Shown here piece by piece: positions 53,621 to 63,681 of a stretch of 64,000 bases of DNA (positions are counted from its first letter, which is position 1; every line of letters starts with the position of its first letter). The notes beneath the pieces were generated by a model. The model saw nothing but the letters and a program-made list of their open reading frames with translations. It was not told the origin of the DNA and ran no database searches. Origin of the DNA: Microbacterium sp. MYb66 (GTDB lineage Bacteria > Actinomycetota > Actinomycetes > Actinomycetales > Microbacteriaceae); NCBI RefSeq assembly GCF_002979435.1, contig NZ_PCOV01000002.1:372001-436000 (forward strand). Reading direction: 5' to 3'. The position numbers and the translations under genes were made by a program.

Positions 53621-54856
53621 TCAGCGGACGTTGCCGTTCGAGCAGGTCTGCTGCGCGGCCGAGTTGCCCTTGATCGAGTCGGGAAGCGCGACCACGGTCG
53701 ACGGCGTCGCGTCGGGATCCGGAGTCGCCCCATCGACCGGAGCCGCGGGCTCCTGCACGACGACACCGTCGTTGCTGTTGTTCTGATGCGTGATCTGCAG
53801 CTGCGCGTTCGCCTCGATCGCTTCCCACATCACCGACGCGGCCTGCTGGTTGGGGACCACCTTGTTCGGGTCCGCACTATCGCCGACCGTCGGGTACTGG
53901 AGGAAGACGATGTCCTCGAACGGCACCGACTTCACGGCCAGCGCGATCTGCACGATCTTCATCGGGTCGGCGAGCGAGGTGCTGGTCTCGAGGTTGTTGA
54001 GACCGATGTTGGCGAGCTTCAGCATCACGGGAACGTTGCCGAGCGTGTCGGTGCTGATCAGCGCGCGGGCCAGCACCGTCATGTACTGCTGCTGGTTGCC
54101 GATCCGGCCCAGGTCGCTGCCGTCGCCGACGCCGTGCCGCGTGCGCAGGAACTGCAGCGCCTCCAGGCCCTGCAGGTAGTGCATGCCGGCATCCATGTCG
54201 AGGCCGGTGTACCGGTCCTTGATGGGGTTGGCGAGGCAGACCTCGACGCCGCCGATCGCGTTCGTGATCTCGATCACGCCGCCGAACGTCACCGACGCGG
54301 CGAACTGGATCTCCTGCCCGGTGAGCTCGGAGATGGTCTTGGCGACGCAGTTCAGGCCGCCGTCCGTGTACGCCGTGTTGAGCGGCTGCTTGCTCATGGC
54401 CGAGTGCACGTTGCCGTCATCGTCCGTGCATTCCGGAATCGGGATCATCAGGTCGCGGGGGAAGCTGACGACGGTGATGCGCCGCGGCTCCTGCGAGACG
54501 TGCACCAACAGGTTCACGTCGTTGAGAGTGCCCCCGGCGTCGCGACCGGTGCAGCGGTCGCCGAAGAGGTCCTTGTACTTCTCCTCGCAGGTGTCCACAC
54601 CCGTGAGGACGAGGTTGAATCCGCCCTTGTACTCGCCGATGTCCGGCGGCAGATCTTCCTGACCCTCGAGATCGACCGCGTTCGCGGAGACCGTGCTCGA
54701 GAAGTCGTAGAGGATGTAGGCTCCGACTCCGAACCCGCTGACGAGCACCACGGCCAGTCCGATCGCGATGAACTTCAGCAGCTGGCCGACCGTTCCCGGG
54801 GTCCGCTGCTGTCCGTGTCGCGCGATGGTATGACGGCGTCGGGTGTTCTCGCTCAC
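53621..54856 (-). CDS. LytR-CpsA-Psr (LCP) cell-wall glycopolymer ligase
   Basis: The 411-residue protein has a basic cytoplasmic tail, one membrane helix (about residues 28-50), and an extracytoplasmic LCP domain (about 75-300). Characteristic residues are NLVLTGVDTCEEK, the acidic DVNLLVHV, RRITVVSFPRDLMIPIP, the GGVEVCLANPIKD stretch, and LEALQFLRTRHGVGDGSDLGRIGNQQ split over the lipid-binding helix. LCP enzymes attach wall glycopolymers to peptidoglycan. A Pro/Asp-rich C-terminal tail with one cysteine follows. The GTG start follows AAAGGGCCCGA. Confidence 0.92.
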   Translation of the reverse strand: MSENTRRRHTIARHGQQRTPGTVGQLLKFIAIGLAVVLVSGFGVGAYILYDFSSTVSANAVDLEGQEDLPPDIGEYKGGFNLVLTGVDTCEEKYKDLFGDRCTGRDAGGTLNDVNLLVHVSQEPRRITVVSFPRDLMIPIPECTDDDGNVHSAMSKQPLNTAYTDGGLNCVAKTISELTGQEIQFAASVTFGGVIEITNAIGGVEVCLANPIKDRYTGLDMDAGMHYLQGLEALQFLRTRHGVGDGSDLGRIGNQQQYMTVLARALISTDTLGNVPVMLKLANIGLNNLETSTSLADPMKIVQIALAVKSVPFEDIVFLQYPTVGDSADPNKVVPNQQAASVMWEAIEANAQLQITHQNNSNDGVVVQEPAAPVDGATPDPDATPSTVVALPDSIKGNSAAQQTCSNGNVR

Positions 54857-54906
54857 TCGGGCCCTTTCGGATTCAGCGTCGATGCGGGGTCATCGTGCTC
54901 AGTATG

Positions 54907-54991
54907 CGGAGGGTGTGGGATTCGAACCCACGAGACATCTCTGCCCACTGGTTTTCAAGACCAGCTCCATCGGCCGCTCGGACAACCCTCC
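54907..54991 (-). tRNA. tRNA-Ser (anticodon TGA)
   Basis: An 85-base class II tRNA. The acceptor is GGAGGGT/ACCCTCC, the anticodon stem CTGGT/ACCAG encloses CTTGAAA (anticodon TGA), the long variable arm is present, the T arm is GTGGGTTCGAATCCCAC, and the discriminator is G. CCA is not encoded. It lies 42 bases downstream of the HAD gene that follows serS, so its charging enzyme is encoded close by on the same strand. Confidence 0.96.
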
Positions 54992-55033
54992 CGACAGACG
55001 CTTCTGTCGACCAGGCGTGAGTCTAGCCGAGTT

Positions 55034-55855
55034 CTATTCTCCCGCGTTGACCTGGGCGGGGGCTGGAAGCGTGTCGAGTGCCCGGGCGAGACCGCCGTCC
55101 ACGACGTCCGTGGTGACCTCGCCGGCCGCATCCTTCACCTCGTCCGGAGCCTGCCCCATCGCCACTGCCCGACCGCCCAGAGAGCGGGCCCAGCCGAACA
55201 TGCCGATGTCGTTGCGCCCGTCACCCGCGACGAGGATGCGCTGGCCGTCGAGGCCGAGCTCGGTGCGCACCTGCTCCAGCGCCGTGCCCTTGTCGACGCC
55301 CTGCGGCGCGATGTCCAGCCAGGCCGTCCAGCCGATCGCGTACGACACCTCGTTGAGACCGGCGTCCGCCACCAGACGGTGGAAGTCGTCTTCGTCATGG
55401 CCGGGCGAGACGACCACGATGCGCGAGACGGGCAGTGCTCCGAGCTCGTCGAAGTCGACCTGTCGCCCGCCGTCGAGCGTCCAATCGTCGAGCTGCTCGG
55501 TGTAGAGCCGCTGCCCCGAGGCGAGCTCGACCATGTATCTGGCCTCGGGAAGCCGGTCGCGGAGCAGCCCGAGGACCGGCGTCGGGTCGAAGGTCTCGAC
55601 GTTCCAGCGCTCCCAGTCGTCGCCCGCACGCCGCATCGTCACGGCGCCGTTGGAGCACACGACGTAGTCGGCGATCAGACCGAGCTCCTCGACGTAGCGC
55701 CGGGTGGCCATCCAGCTGCGTCCCGTGGCGATGGTGACGACGTGACCCGCGTCGCGCACCCGGGCGATCGCTTCGGGGACACCGGGACTCATGGTCTCGT
55801 CCTGCAGGATGATCGTGCCGTCGACGTCGAGGCCGACCAGCCAGGGCGCTGTCAT
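55034..55855 (-). CDS. HAD-family hydrolase, Cof type
   Basis: The 273-residue HAD phosphatase has motif I GLDVDGTI (nucleophile Asp10, Asp12), motif [11 protein letters not shown], and motif [12 protein letters not shown] with the C2B-type cap between them. Cof-like members dephosphorylate sugar phosphates, flavin nucleotides or similar small molecules; the substrate is not predictable. The ATG overlaps the serS stop (ATGA), a coupling conserved in many Microbacteriaceae. Confidence 0.92.
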   Translation of the reverse strand: MTAPWLVGLDVDGTIILQDETMSPGVPEAIARVRDAGHVVTIATGRSWMATRRYVEELGLIADYVVCSNGAVTMRRAGDDWERWNVETFDPTPVLGLLRDRLPEARYMVELASGQRLYTEQLDDWTLDGGRQVDFDELGALPVSRIVVVSPGHDEDDFHRLVADAGLNEVSYAIGWTAWLDIAPQGVDKGTALEQVRTELGLDGQRILVAGDGRNDIGMFGWARSLGGRAVAMGQAPDEVKDAAGEVTTDVVDGGLARALDTLPAPAQVNAGE

Positions 55856-57174
55856 CTGGCGGCCCGCCCGCCGGCCAGCGGCTGGATCACTTCGAGGCCC
55901 CCCAGGTAGGGGCGCAGGATCTCCGGAACGCGCACGGACCCGTCCGCCTGCTGGTGCGTCTCGAGCAGCGCGACGATCCAGCGCGTGGTGGCCAGGGTGC
56001 CGTTCAACGTGGCGACGGGCTGCGTCTTCGCCGCACCCTGCGCGGCGCCGGCGCCATCGGCGGCGTCGACGACCGGACGGTACCGGACATCGAGGCGGCG
56101 CGCCTGGTACGTCGTGCAGTTCGAGGTCGACGTGAGCTCGCGGAACGCCCCCTGCGTGGGAACCCAGGCCTCGATGTCGTACTTGCGGGCGGCGCTGGAG
56201 CCGAGATCTCCCGCGGCGACGTCGATCACCCGGTAGGCGAGGCCGAGGGAGGTCAGCATCTCCTCCTGCAGCGCGACCAGGCGAAGGTGTTCCGCTTCGG
56301 CATCCTCCGCCGTCGTGTAGACGAACATCTCGAGTTTGTTGAACTGGTGCACGCGCATGATGCCGCGGGTGTCCTTGCCGTGCGACCCCGCCTCGCGGCG
56401 ATAGCAGGTCGACCAGCCGGCGTAGCGGAGCGCGCCGTCCGCGAGGTCGACGATCTCGTCCTTGTGGTATCCGGCGAGGGCCACTTCGCTGGTGCCGACC
56501 AGATACAGGTCGTCGTCCTTGTCGAGGTGGTAGACCTCGTCGGCGTGCTCACCGAGGAACCCGGTGCCCTGCATGATCTCCGGACGCACGAGCGTCGGGG
56601 TGATCAGCGGCACGAAACCGTTCTGCAGCGCCTTGTCGAGCGCGAGGTTCATGAGCGCGATCTCGAGGCGGGCTCCGATGCCGCGGAGGAAGTAGAAGCG
56701 CGCTCCCGACACCTTCGCGCCACGCTCCATGTCGATGGCGCCGAGGATCTCCCCCAGCTCGAGGTGGTCACGCGGCTCGAAGTCGAACGCCGGGACGTCT
56801 CCGACACGGCGCAGCTCGACGAAGTCCGCCTCGCCACCGGCCGGGACACCGTCGATCACGACGTTCTCGATCCGCGCGAGAGCTACGGATGCCGCCTCGG
56901 CGGCCTCGTTCGCCGCGTGCTGAGCCTGCTTGACCCGCTCGGCGAGGTCCTTCGCCTGCGCGACGAGCGCCGCCTTCTCGTCCTTGGGGGCCTTCGCGAC
57001 CTGCTTGCCGAAGGCGTTCTGCTCGGCGCGCAGCTCCTCGAACGCGGCGAGCGCTGCGCGGCGCGATCGATCGGCCTCGAGTGCGACGTCGACGGTGCTC
57101 TGGTCGTTTCCACGAGCAGCCTGCGAGCGGCGGACGATCTCCGGGTTTTCGCGGAGGAGTGCGAGGTCGATCAT
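55852..57174 (-). CDS. serS: Serine--tRNA ligase
   Basis: The 440-residue class II synthetase charges serine onto tRNA-Ser. It has the N-terminal antiparallel coiled-coil arm that grips the long variable arm (about residues 25-110), motif 2 around [15 protein letters not shown] and HQFNKLEMF, and the C-terminal motif 3 part ([17 protein letters not shown]). The gene appears leaderless: TAGACT, six bases, ATG. It is followed by the HAD gene and tRNA-Ser(TGA). Confidence 0.96.
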   Translation of the reverse strand: MIDLALLRENPEIVRRSQAARGNDQSTVDVALEADRSRRAALAAFEELRAEQNAFGKQVAKAPKDEKAALVAQAKDLAERVKQAQHAANEAAEAASVALARIENVVIDGVPAGGEADFVELRRVGDVPAFDFEPRDHLELGEILGAIDMERGAKVSGARFYFLRGIGARLEIALMNLALDKALQNGFVPLITPTLVRPEIMQGTGFLGEHADEVYHLDKDDDLYLVGTSEVALAGYHKDEIVDLADGALRYAGWSTCYRREAGSHGKDTRGIMRVHQFNKLEMFVYTTAEDAEAEHLRLVALQEEMLTSLGLAYRVIDVAAGDLGSSAARKYDIEAWVPTQGAFRELTSTSNCTTYQARRLDVRYRPVVDAADGAGAAQGAAKTQPVATLNGTLATTRWIVALLETHQQADGSVRVPEILRPYLGGLEVIQPLAGGRAAR

Positions 57175-57387
57175 CCACCAAGTCTACGGTGCGCTGCCGG
57201 GGCCGTGAGCGGGCCCCGCGCCTGATCCGCGCGCCCGTCGGACCGTCGCGCGCAGGGGACGACGGGGTCCCCCGCCGAGAGGGCGTGCAGCAACCTCGGA
57301 GTCACGCTCACGCTTCTCGTCGCACCCGAACGGAGTCATTCGTTCCGGATGAGAGCCCCTGGGCACATCCCGGCTTAGAGTAGCGCC

Positions 57388-58386
57388 ATGACCACCAGCG
57401 CCCCCGCCCAACGACAGGCGGCGCTCGTCTACAACCCGATCAAAGTCGATGGCAAGCAGCTGCGCGCCACGGTGCGCGATCTCTCCCGCGACGCGGGGTG
57501 GGCGCATCCGGCCTTCTACCCCACGACGGTCGAGGATGCCGGGCAGCATGCCACCGCCCAGGCGCTCGGGCGCGGCGTGGACGTGGTGCTCGTCGCGGGC
57601 GGCGACGGAACCGTCCGTGCGGTGTCCGAGGCGATCGCGAACACCGGCGTGCCGTTGGCGATCCTGCCGAGCGGAACAGGCAACCTCCTCGCCCGCAACC
57701 TCGGGCTGCCGCTCGCCGACCCGGCGGAGATGATCCGCGCGGCTCTCGGAGACTTCCGGCATCCGATCGACATCGGCTGGGCGCGACTCACCCGCGAGGA
57801 CGGCGAAGAGGCCGAGCATGCATTCGTGGTGCTCGCCGGAATGGGCCTGGACGCGGACATGATCGCGAACACGCGTTCCGACCTGAAGAAGTCCGTGGGG
57901 TGGATCGCCTACGTCGACGGCGCAGCGCGGTCGCTGCCTCGCGCCAAGCCGTTCCGCGCGGTCTATCAGATCGACGACGGGCGCCTGCATTCGCACAAGG
58001 CCTACAGCATCCTCTTCGCGAACTGCGGCACCCTCCCGGCCGGCATCTCGCTGATCCCCGAAGCCTCCATCACCGACGCCGCTCTCGACGTCGCCGTCAT
58101 CCAGCCCACCGGAGTCCTCGGCTGGTTCGCGGTGTGGCGGAAGATCTGGTGGGACAACTCCGTGCTGCGACGGTTCCGCGCCGGACGCCGGGTACTCGAA
58201 CGCCGGGGGAAGAACGCCTCGGTGCACTATTTCCACGGGGCGGTCGCAGAAGCCGCAGCCCCCGACCCGATCCCGATCGAGCTCGACGGCGATGAGTTCG
58301 GCGAGGCCGTGCGCATCACCTGCAGGGCCGATCCCGGCGCTCTGCTGCTGGCGCTCCCCTACGGCCATCCGGTGCACATCCTCTGA
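57388..58386 (+). CDS. Diacylglycerol kinase-like lipid kinase
   Basis: The 332-residue DAGK-catalytic-domain protein (YegS/DgkB/LcbK group) has the ATP-binding motif GGDGT at residues 71-75 and LPSGTGNLLARNLGLP after it, plus the beta-sandwich C-terminal half with ELDGDEF. Such kinases phosphorylate diacylglycerol or related lipids; in actinobacteria some serve phosphatidylinositol mannoside recycling. The mRNA looks leaderless: TAGAGT (57376-57381), six bases, ATG. The 213-base gap between it and divergent serS holds no other feature I can support. Confidence 0.92.
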   Translation: MTTSAPAQRQAALVYNPIKVDGKQLRATVRDLSRDAGWAHPAFYPTTVEDAGQHATAQALGRGVDVVLVAGGDGTVRAVSEAIANTGVPLAILPSGTGNLLARNLGLPLADPAEMIRAALGDFRHPIDIGWARLTREDGEEAEHAFVVLAGMGLDADMIANTRSDLKKSVGWIAYVDGAARSLPRAKPFRAVYQIDDGRLHSHKAYSILFANCGTLPAGISLIPEASITDAALDVAVIQPTGVLGWFAVWRKIWWDNSVLRRFRAGRRVLERRGKNASVHYFHGAVAEAAAPDPIPIELDGDEFGEAVRITCRADPGALLLALPYGHPVHIL

Positions 58387-58407
58387 GCACCGGACTCCTT
58401 CCTGCGG

Positions 58408-59139
58408 CTAGCGGACCTCGACCGTGCCGTCGAGCCCGCCGCCGACCAGGGTGAGGGTGAAGGTGCCGTCGTCCTCGATCGTGTCCTCGCCGAAGGCGAG
58501 GATGGTCGCGCGCGGCGCCATGTCCATCGTGCAGACCTGGGTGTCGTCGGTCACGAAGGTGGCCGTGCCGGCATTGCCCGCCCCTTCGAGGGACTCGACC
58601 ACCGGCGGGCAGGATGACGAACCCCATGTGAGCAGCACGAGGCCGTCGTCGTCGAACCATCCGGCGGACGGCTGGAACTCCGTCGAGGTGCCGGGGGTGC
58701 CGGTGGCGTTCGGGTCTCCGTCCAGGTCGACATCTTCGGTGAGGTCGCCGTAGCTGATCTGCAGCGTGATCTCGGACTTCGGGTCCACCCCTTCGGGCAG
58801 TGCGCCGATGGTCGCCCGCGGGGCGAGATCGGCCGTGCAGGCCTTCTCTTCGCCGTCCCCCTCGGGATCGACGAGCGTCATGCTCACGGTCTGCCCCTGA
58901 GCCGCGACCTCGTCCACCTGGGGAACGCACGTCGACGATCCCCACGTGATGACGGCGAACATCCGTCCATCGTCGAGCAGCGCACCCTCGAAGTCGTTCT
59001 GATCATCCGCGTTGCCTGCGCTCGGAGCAGGAGAGCTGGTCGGCGTCTCTGCTCCTGGCCCCGCCGTGCACCCTGCGACCAGGAGCGCAGCGGCGACGAG
59101 GCCGACGACGGACACGAGAGGACGCAGCACGGAGGTCAT
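58408..59139 (-). CDS. Lipoprotein with two repeated beta-domains
   Basis: The 243-residue lipoprotein (lipobox VAGC, Cys about residue 24) has two related units. Each begins with a WGSS-C motif (ITWGSSTCVP; LTWGSSSCPP) and contains a second cysteine before APRATI (CTADLAPRATI; CTMDMAPRATI). A disulfide within each unit is therefore likely. I do not recognise a named family. The gene seems leaderless (TACCCT, six bases, ATG). It ends tail to tail with the lipid-kinase gene; the cardiolipin synthase gene lies 44 bases upstream on the same strand. Confidence 0.8.
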   Translation of the reverse strand: MTSVLRPLVSVVGLVAAALLVAGCTAGPGAETPTSSPAPSAGNADDQNDFEGALLDDGRMFAVITWGSSTCVPQVDEVAAQGQTVSMTLVDPEGDGEEKACTADLAPRATIGALPEGVDPKSEITLQISYGDLTEDVDLDGDPNATGTPGTSTEFQPSAGWFDDDGLVLLTWGSSSCPPVVESLEGAGNAGTATFVTDDTQVCTMDMAPRATILAFGEDTIEDDGTFTLTLVGGGLDGTVEVR

Positions 59140-59183
59140 GCTCACAGGGTAGCCCGCGAAGATATCGCCGGGATAGTCCGGTC

Positions 59184-60644
59184 CTACTGCAGCGCGGAGG
59201 TGAGACGAGCGAGGTTGTCGAGCACGGTGGACCGGAGCGGCTGCTGCATCCACTCCTCCAGCGTCAGCTCGCGGCTGAGCGATCGGTACTTGTCCTCGAC
59301 CTCGCGCATCTCGGAGACGAACTCCTCGCCGCGCACCAGCATGGACACCTCGAGGTTCAGGCCGAAGGAGCGCATGTCCATGTTGCTCGAGCCGATGACC
59401 GCGACCTCGTCGTCGATCGTCAGGGTCTTGGTGTGCAGGATGTACGGCTTGCGATACATCCAGATGCGGACGCCGGCTTTCAGCAGCACCTCGTAGTAGC
59501 TGCGCTGCGCGTGATAGACCATCGCCTGATCGCCCTCTTCCGAGACGAAGAGCTCGACCTGCACCCCGCGGTCGACGGCGGCGGTCACCGCGAGGAGGAG
59601 CGCCTCGTCCGGCACGAAGTAGGGGCTGACGATCATGATCTTCTTCTTCGCCGCATAGAGCAGGCCGAGGAAGAGGCGGAGGTTGTTCTCGACCTCGAAC
59701 CCGGGTCCGGAAGGGACCACCTGGCAGTCGAGGTCGCCCGAGCCGATGTTCGCGTGGGCGATGTCGATGCCCTCGAGCACCGTGTCGGTCTCGCTGTACC
59801 AGTCGGCCACGAAGATCGCGTTCACGCTCAGCACCACGGGGCCGTCGAGGCGGACCATGAGATCGACCCAGTGCAGACCGCGCTTGATGTTCTTCTTCAG
59901 GTTGTACGTCGAGTCGGTGATGTTCTGCGACCCGAGGAAGGCGATGTTGCCGTCGACGACGAGGAGCTTGCGGTGGTTGCGCAGGTCGGGGCGCTGCATC
60001 TTCCCCTTGAGCGGCTGCACGGGGAGCATCAGGTGCCAGTCCGCACCCATCGCGTTGAGCCGCGCGACGGTCTGCTTGTACCGGGGCTTGCCGCGGTTCG
60101 CCCAGTGGTCGAGCAGCACGCGGACCTCGACGCCGCGCGCCGAGACCTCTTCGAGGGCGCGGAAGAAGTTGTCGGTGGCCGTATCCGACTGCAGGATGTA
60201 GAACTCCACGTGCACGTAGTCCTTCGCCGTGCGGATGGCCTCGGCCATCTCGTCGAGCGATTCCTGATAGTCGGAGATCAGGTGGGCGCCGTTGTCACCG
60301 GAGAGCGGCAGTGCGCCCAGCCTCTGGTTCATCTGCACGATCGGGCCGAACCAGGCCGGGGCGTTCGGGCGGAGCGTGCCGAAGTGCAGGTGCTCGCTGG
60401 TCTCGGCGATGTACTCGTTGATCTGATCCTGCTTGCGCCTTCGCGCACGCGGCAGCCGCGGGTTGCCGATCACGAGGAACAGGAAGACCCCGACGAACGG
60501 GATGAAGAACACGGCGAGGAGCCAGGCCATCGCGGCGGTGGGGCGACGGTTGCGGGGGATGACGATGATCGCCGTGACACGGATGATGATGTCGAGCACC
60601 AGCAGGAAGGCGGCGAACCACCATCCCCAGGTCTCCGCAGTCAT
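59184..60644 (-). CDS. cls: Cardiolipin synthase (phospholipase D type)
   Basis: The 486-residue enzyme has two N-terminal membrane helices (PLDc_N; about residues 8-30 and 38-58) and two PLD active-site motifs: HRKLLVVDG near residue 222 and HTKTLTIDDEVAVIGSSNMD near residue 402. It joins two phosphatidylglycerols, or uses CDP-diacylglycerol, to make cardiolipin. FIPFVGVFLFLVIGNP is a usual N-terminal signature. The ATG follows GCGAGGGGGCACG. Confidence 0.93.
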   Translation of the reverse strand: MTAETWGWWFAAFLLVLDIIIRVTAIIVIPRNRRPTAAMAWLLAVFFIPFVGVFLFLVIGNPRLPRARRRKQDQINEYIAETSEHLHFGTLRPNAPAWFGPIVQMNQRLGALPLSGDNGAHLISDYQESLDEMAEAIRTAKDYVHVEFYILQSDTATDNFFRALEEVSARGVEVRVLLDHWANRGKPRYKQTVARLNAMGADWHLMLPVQPLKGKMQRPDLRNHRKLLVVDGNIAFLGSQNITDSTYNLKKNIKRGLHWVDLMVRLDGPVVLSVNAIFVADWYSETDTVLEGIDIAHANIGSGDLDCQVVPSGPGFEVENNLRLFLGLLYAAKKKIMIVSPYFVPDEALLLAVTAAVDRGVQVELFVSEEGDQAMVYHAQRSYYEVLLKAGVRIWMYRKPYILHTKTLTIDDEVAVIGSSNMDMRSFGLNLEVSMLVRGEEFVSEMREVEDKYRSLSRELTLEEWMQQPLRSTVLDNLARLTSALQ

Positions 60645-60730
60645 CGTGCCCCCTCGCCACCGCAGTGACCATCACGTTCGCAGCGCCCCGGTGCCGGTGC
60701 GCTGGCTTCACAGTAGCGGATGGGTCGGAC

Positions 60731-60904
60731 TCAGGCGCGCGGCGGAAGGCCCCGTGCGGCGCGCTCCTCGGCCTCGATCTGCGCGTGTACCTTGCGCTCG
60801 GTGCGATCGAAGCGCAGGATGCCGCGGACCACGAAGAAGAACACGATGCTCACCCCGACGGTCGGCAGAAGCGACCATGCGGCGGCGACCCAGAAGTTCT
60901 CCAT
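60731..60904 (-). CDS. Small membrane protein
   Basis: A 57-residue protein with one helix (about residues 6-28: SLLPTVGVSIVFFFVV) and a basic/acidic cytoplasmic tail (RFDRTERKVHAQIEAEERAARG). It is similar to small conserved membrane proteins seen next to cardiolipin synthase genes in Microbacteriaceae; no function is known to me. The start is uncertain. ATG 60904 follows GGGGAG with no gap, and a GTG twelve codons upstream is an alternative. Confidence 0.6.
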   Translation of the reverse strand: MENFWVAAAWSLLPTVGVSIVFFFVVRGILRFDRTERKVHAQIEAEERAARGLPPRA

Positions 60905-61016
60905 CTCCCCATCGTACGCGAGCGACTCTTCGTGCACATTCGTCGTCTCCCAGGATCTGCGTCCACAGCCACCCGTTTCTCCTCCGGCGAGCAGTCCGGT
61001 CGGCAACACTCTCGGC

Positions 61017-62135
61017 ATGACAACAGTTCTCCGCGCCACCGATTCCTCCACCTTCCTCGGCGTCGTCCCCTCCCTCGCGGGCTTCACTCCGCGCCGGAGC
61101 ATCGTGCTGCTCCCCTTCCGCGGCACGAGGACAGACGGAGCGATGCGTCTCGACCTCCCGCACGACGGCACCGATCTGGAGGCGTACGCCGATGCGGCGG
61201 TCGGCTTGCTCGCCCGGGTCGCAGGGACGGATGCCGTCGCGGTGGTCGTCTACACCGACGACGAGCCGCAGGCCACCCGCGACGGCCTCGTTCTTCCGCA
61301 CGCGGTCGCCATCGATGAGGTGCTCGGATGCGCCGAGGACGCCGGCCTCCGCGTGGTCGACGCGCTGTGCGTGACCCCATCCGGATGGTCGAGCTACCTC
61401 GAGGACGAACCCGAGCTCCGACCGCTCGCGCAGATCTGCAGCCCGCCCGACCTTCCGACCGTGGACGACGTCTCCGGTGATCAATCCGCCGGGGCCGGCC
61501 TCCCCGCGGTCGATCTCGCAGAGACGGAGCGCGTCGGGCGCGCGGCGCTCGAACTCGCCGCCGTGCTCGACCGAAAGGTGCATGGGCGCCTCACCGGTCG
61601 GGAGAATCCGCAGCTGATCGCGGCGCTCGTGCTGCTCGAAGACATCCCCGCCTTCTTCGAGTCCGTGCTGGCGGCCCCCGACGGCCTTCCGCCGTTCGCG
61701 ACGGCAGCGCTGCTGTGGTGTCTGGAGCGTCCTCTGCTGCGCGATGTGGCGATCGGCCAATGGGCGACCGACCTCGAGGGCGGCATCCGCACGCTCGACG
61801 CCCAGACCGCGTTCGCCGAGTCCGGCACCATGGTTCCCGATGAGGTGGGCCGGGTGTTCCTGGGGCAGGGCCCGGCCCCCGACGTCGATCGGTTGAAGCG
61901 GGCGCTCTCCGTCGTCCGCGAGGCCGCCGCTCGTGCCCCTCGAGGCGCGCGACCGGCGCCGCTCACCGCGGCGGCGTGGTTGTCCTGGGCGCTCGGACGC
62001 GCGACCCACGCCGGCCGCTACCTCGAGATGGTGCGCGAGATCGACCCGCGCTACTCCCTCGCCGCACTGCTGGAGACGATGATCGGCGGTGCGATGCTGC
62101 CGGAATGGGCGTTCCGCAGAGGCCCGTCGGCGTGA
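61017..62135 (+). CDS. DUF4192 protein
   Basis: The 372-residue protein matches DUF4192, a family frequent in actinobacteria. It opens with FLGVVPSLAGFTPRRSIVLLPFRG, then VAVVVYTDD and the later AWLSWALGRATHAGRYLEM and PEWAFRR. Function is unknown. The mRNA seems leaderless (AACACT, six bases, ATG). It is convergent with lysS. Confidence 0.9.
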   Translation: MTTVLRATDSSTFLGVVPSLAGFTPRRSIVLLPFRGTRTDGAMRLDLPHDGTDLEAYADAAVGLLARVAGTDAVAVVVYTDDEPQATRDGLVLPHAVAIDEVLGCAEDAGLRVVDALCVTPSGWSSYLEDEPELRPLAQICSPPDLPTVDDVSGDQSAGAGLPAVDLAETERVGRAALELAAVLDRKVHGRLTGRENPQLIAALVLLEDIPAFFESVLAAPDGLPPFATAALLWCLERPLLRDVAIGQWATDLEGGIRTLDAQTAFAESGTMVPDEVGRVFLGQGPAPDVDRLKRALSVVREAAARAPRGARPAPLTAAAWLSWALGRATHAGRYLEMVREIDPRYSLAALLETMIGGAMLPEWAFRRGPSA

Positions 62136-62151
62136 GCGTGGGCGGTGCGGG

Positions 62152-63681
62152 CTACTTGACCAGCGGGAAGAGGATGGTCTCGCGGATGCCGAGTCCGGTG
62201 ATCGCCATGAGCAGTCGGTCGATCCCCATTCCCATTCCGCCCGACGGCGGCATGCCGTGCTCGAGGGCCCGAAGGAACTCGTCGTCGACGGGCATCGCCT
62301 CGACGTCGCCGCGCGCGGCGAGCTTCGCCTGCTCGACGAATCGCTCGCGCTGGATCACGGGGTCGACCAGCTCGGAGTATCCGGTTGCCAGCTCGAAGCC
62401 ACGGATGTACAGGTCCCACTTCTCGACGACGCCGGCGATCGAGCGGTGCTCGCGGACCAGCGGCGAGGTGTCGACCGGGAAATCCATCACGAACGTCGGG
62501 CGAACGAGGTCACCCTTCACGAAGTGCTCCCACAGCTCCTCGACGAGCTTTCCGTGGGTGGCCTGCGGAGGAAGGTCGACCCCGCTCTCCTCTGCGAAGG
62601 CGATGAGGTCTTCGACGGAGTCCTGCGGAGTGACGGTGCGACCCGAGGCAGCCGAAAGCGACTCGTACATCGAGATACGGTCCCACTCGCCGCCCAGGTC
62701 GTAGTCGGTCCCGTCCGCCCAGGTCACCGTCGTGGAACCCGAAACGGCGATCGCCGCCTTCTGCACGAGTTCCTGCGTGAGCGCGGCCATCTGGTTGTAG
62801 TCGCCGTACGCCTGGTAGGCCTCGAGCATCGCGAACTCCGGGCTGTGCGTGGAGTCGGCGCCCTCGTTGCGGAAGTTCCGGTTGATCTCGAAGACCCGCT
62901 CGATACCGCCGACGACCGCACGCTTGAGGTACAGCTCCGGCGCGATGCGCAGGTAAAGGTCGGTGTCGAAGGCGTTCGAGTGCGTGATGAACGGGCGAGC
63001 GGAGGCCCCACCGTGCTGCACCTGCAGCATCGGGGTCTCCACTTCGAGGTAGTCGTGGCTCGTGAAGGTCGAGCGCAGGCTCGCGTTCACCGCGGCGCGA
63101 GCACGGACCGTGTTGCGCGCCTGCTCCCGGACGATCAGGTCGAGGTAGCGGCTGCGCACGCGACCTTCCTCGCTGAGCTCGGAGTAGGCGTTGGGGAGCG
63201 GCAGGATGGCCTTCGACGCGATCGCCCAGCCGTCCGCCATGATCGACAGCTCACCCCGGCGGCTGGAGATGACCTCACCGTGCACGAAGACGTGGTCACC
63301 CAGGTCGACGTACTCCTTCCAATCCGCGAGCGACTCCTCGCCGACGTTCGCCAGGGAGATCATCGCCTGGATGCGCGCGCCGTCGCCGGCCTGCAAAGTG
63401 GCGAAGCAGAGCTTGCCGGTGTTGCGGCTGAAGACGACTCTCCCCGCGACGCCGACGACGACTCCGGTCTCGGCGCCGGCCTCGAGAGCGCCGTACTCCG
63501 CACGCAGCGCCGGAATGGTGTGGGTGACCGGAACGGCGACCGGGAACGCCCCGCCGCCGGCATCCGTCCGCTTCTCGATCAGGCGCTCGCGCTTGGCGAG
63601 TCGCACGGCCTTCTGCTCGTGGACGTCGTCGAGGGAAGGGTCGGTCGAGGCCGATTCGGGCGCGGCGGACGCGTCAGTCAT
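62152..63681 (-). CDS. lysS: Lysine--tRNA ligase (class II)
   Basis: The 509-residue class II LysRS has an N-terminal OB-fold anticodon domain (about residues 75-175; GRVVFSRNTGKLCFATLQ) and a catalytic core. Motif 2 is REINRNFRNEGADSTHSPEF-like (written here as FEINRNFRNEG and THSPEFAMLE), and motif 3 is GMGMGIDRLLMAI. An Ala/Ser/Asp-rich N-terminal tail precedes. The start follows AAGGAGCCCCGCAC with a TAAACT -10 upstream, so this mRNA has a normal leader. Confidence 0.96.
   Translation of the reverse strand: MTDASAAPESASTDPSLDDVHEQKAVRLAKRERLIEKRTDAGGGAFPVAVPVTHTIPALRAEYGALEAGAETGVVVGVAGRVVFSRNTGKLCFATLQAGDGARIQAMISLANVGEESLADWKEYVDLGDHVFVHGEVISSRRGELSIMADGWAIASKAILPLPNAYSELSEEGRVRSRYLDLIVREQARNTVRARAAVNASLRSTFTSHDYLEVETPMLQVQHGGASARPFITHSNAFDTDLYLRIAPELYLKRAVVGGIERVFEINRNFRNEGADSTHSPEFAMLEAYQAYGDYNQMAALTQELVQKAAIAVSGSTTVTWADGTDYDLGGEWDRISMYESLSAASGRTVTPQDSVEDLIAFAEESGVDLPPQATHGKLVEELWEHFVKGDLVRPTFVMDFPVDTSPLVREHRSIAGVVEKWDLYIRGFELATGYSELVDPVIQRERFVEQAKLAARGDVEAMPVDDEFLRALEHGMPPSGGMGMGIDRLLMAITGLGIRETILFPLVK

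Noticed and set aside
52505..55909. A plus-strand open frame of about 1130 codons
   Set aside because: Antisense to the LacI, LCP and HAD genes and crosses a tRNA.
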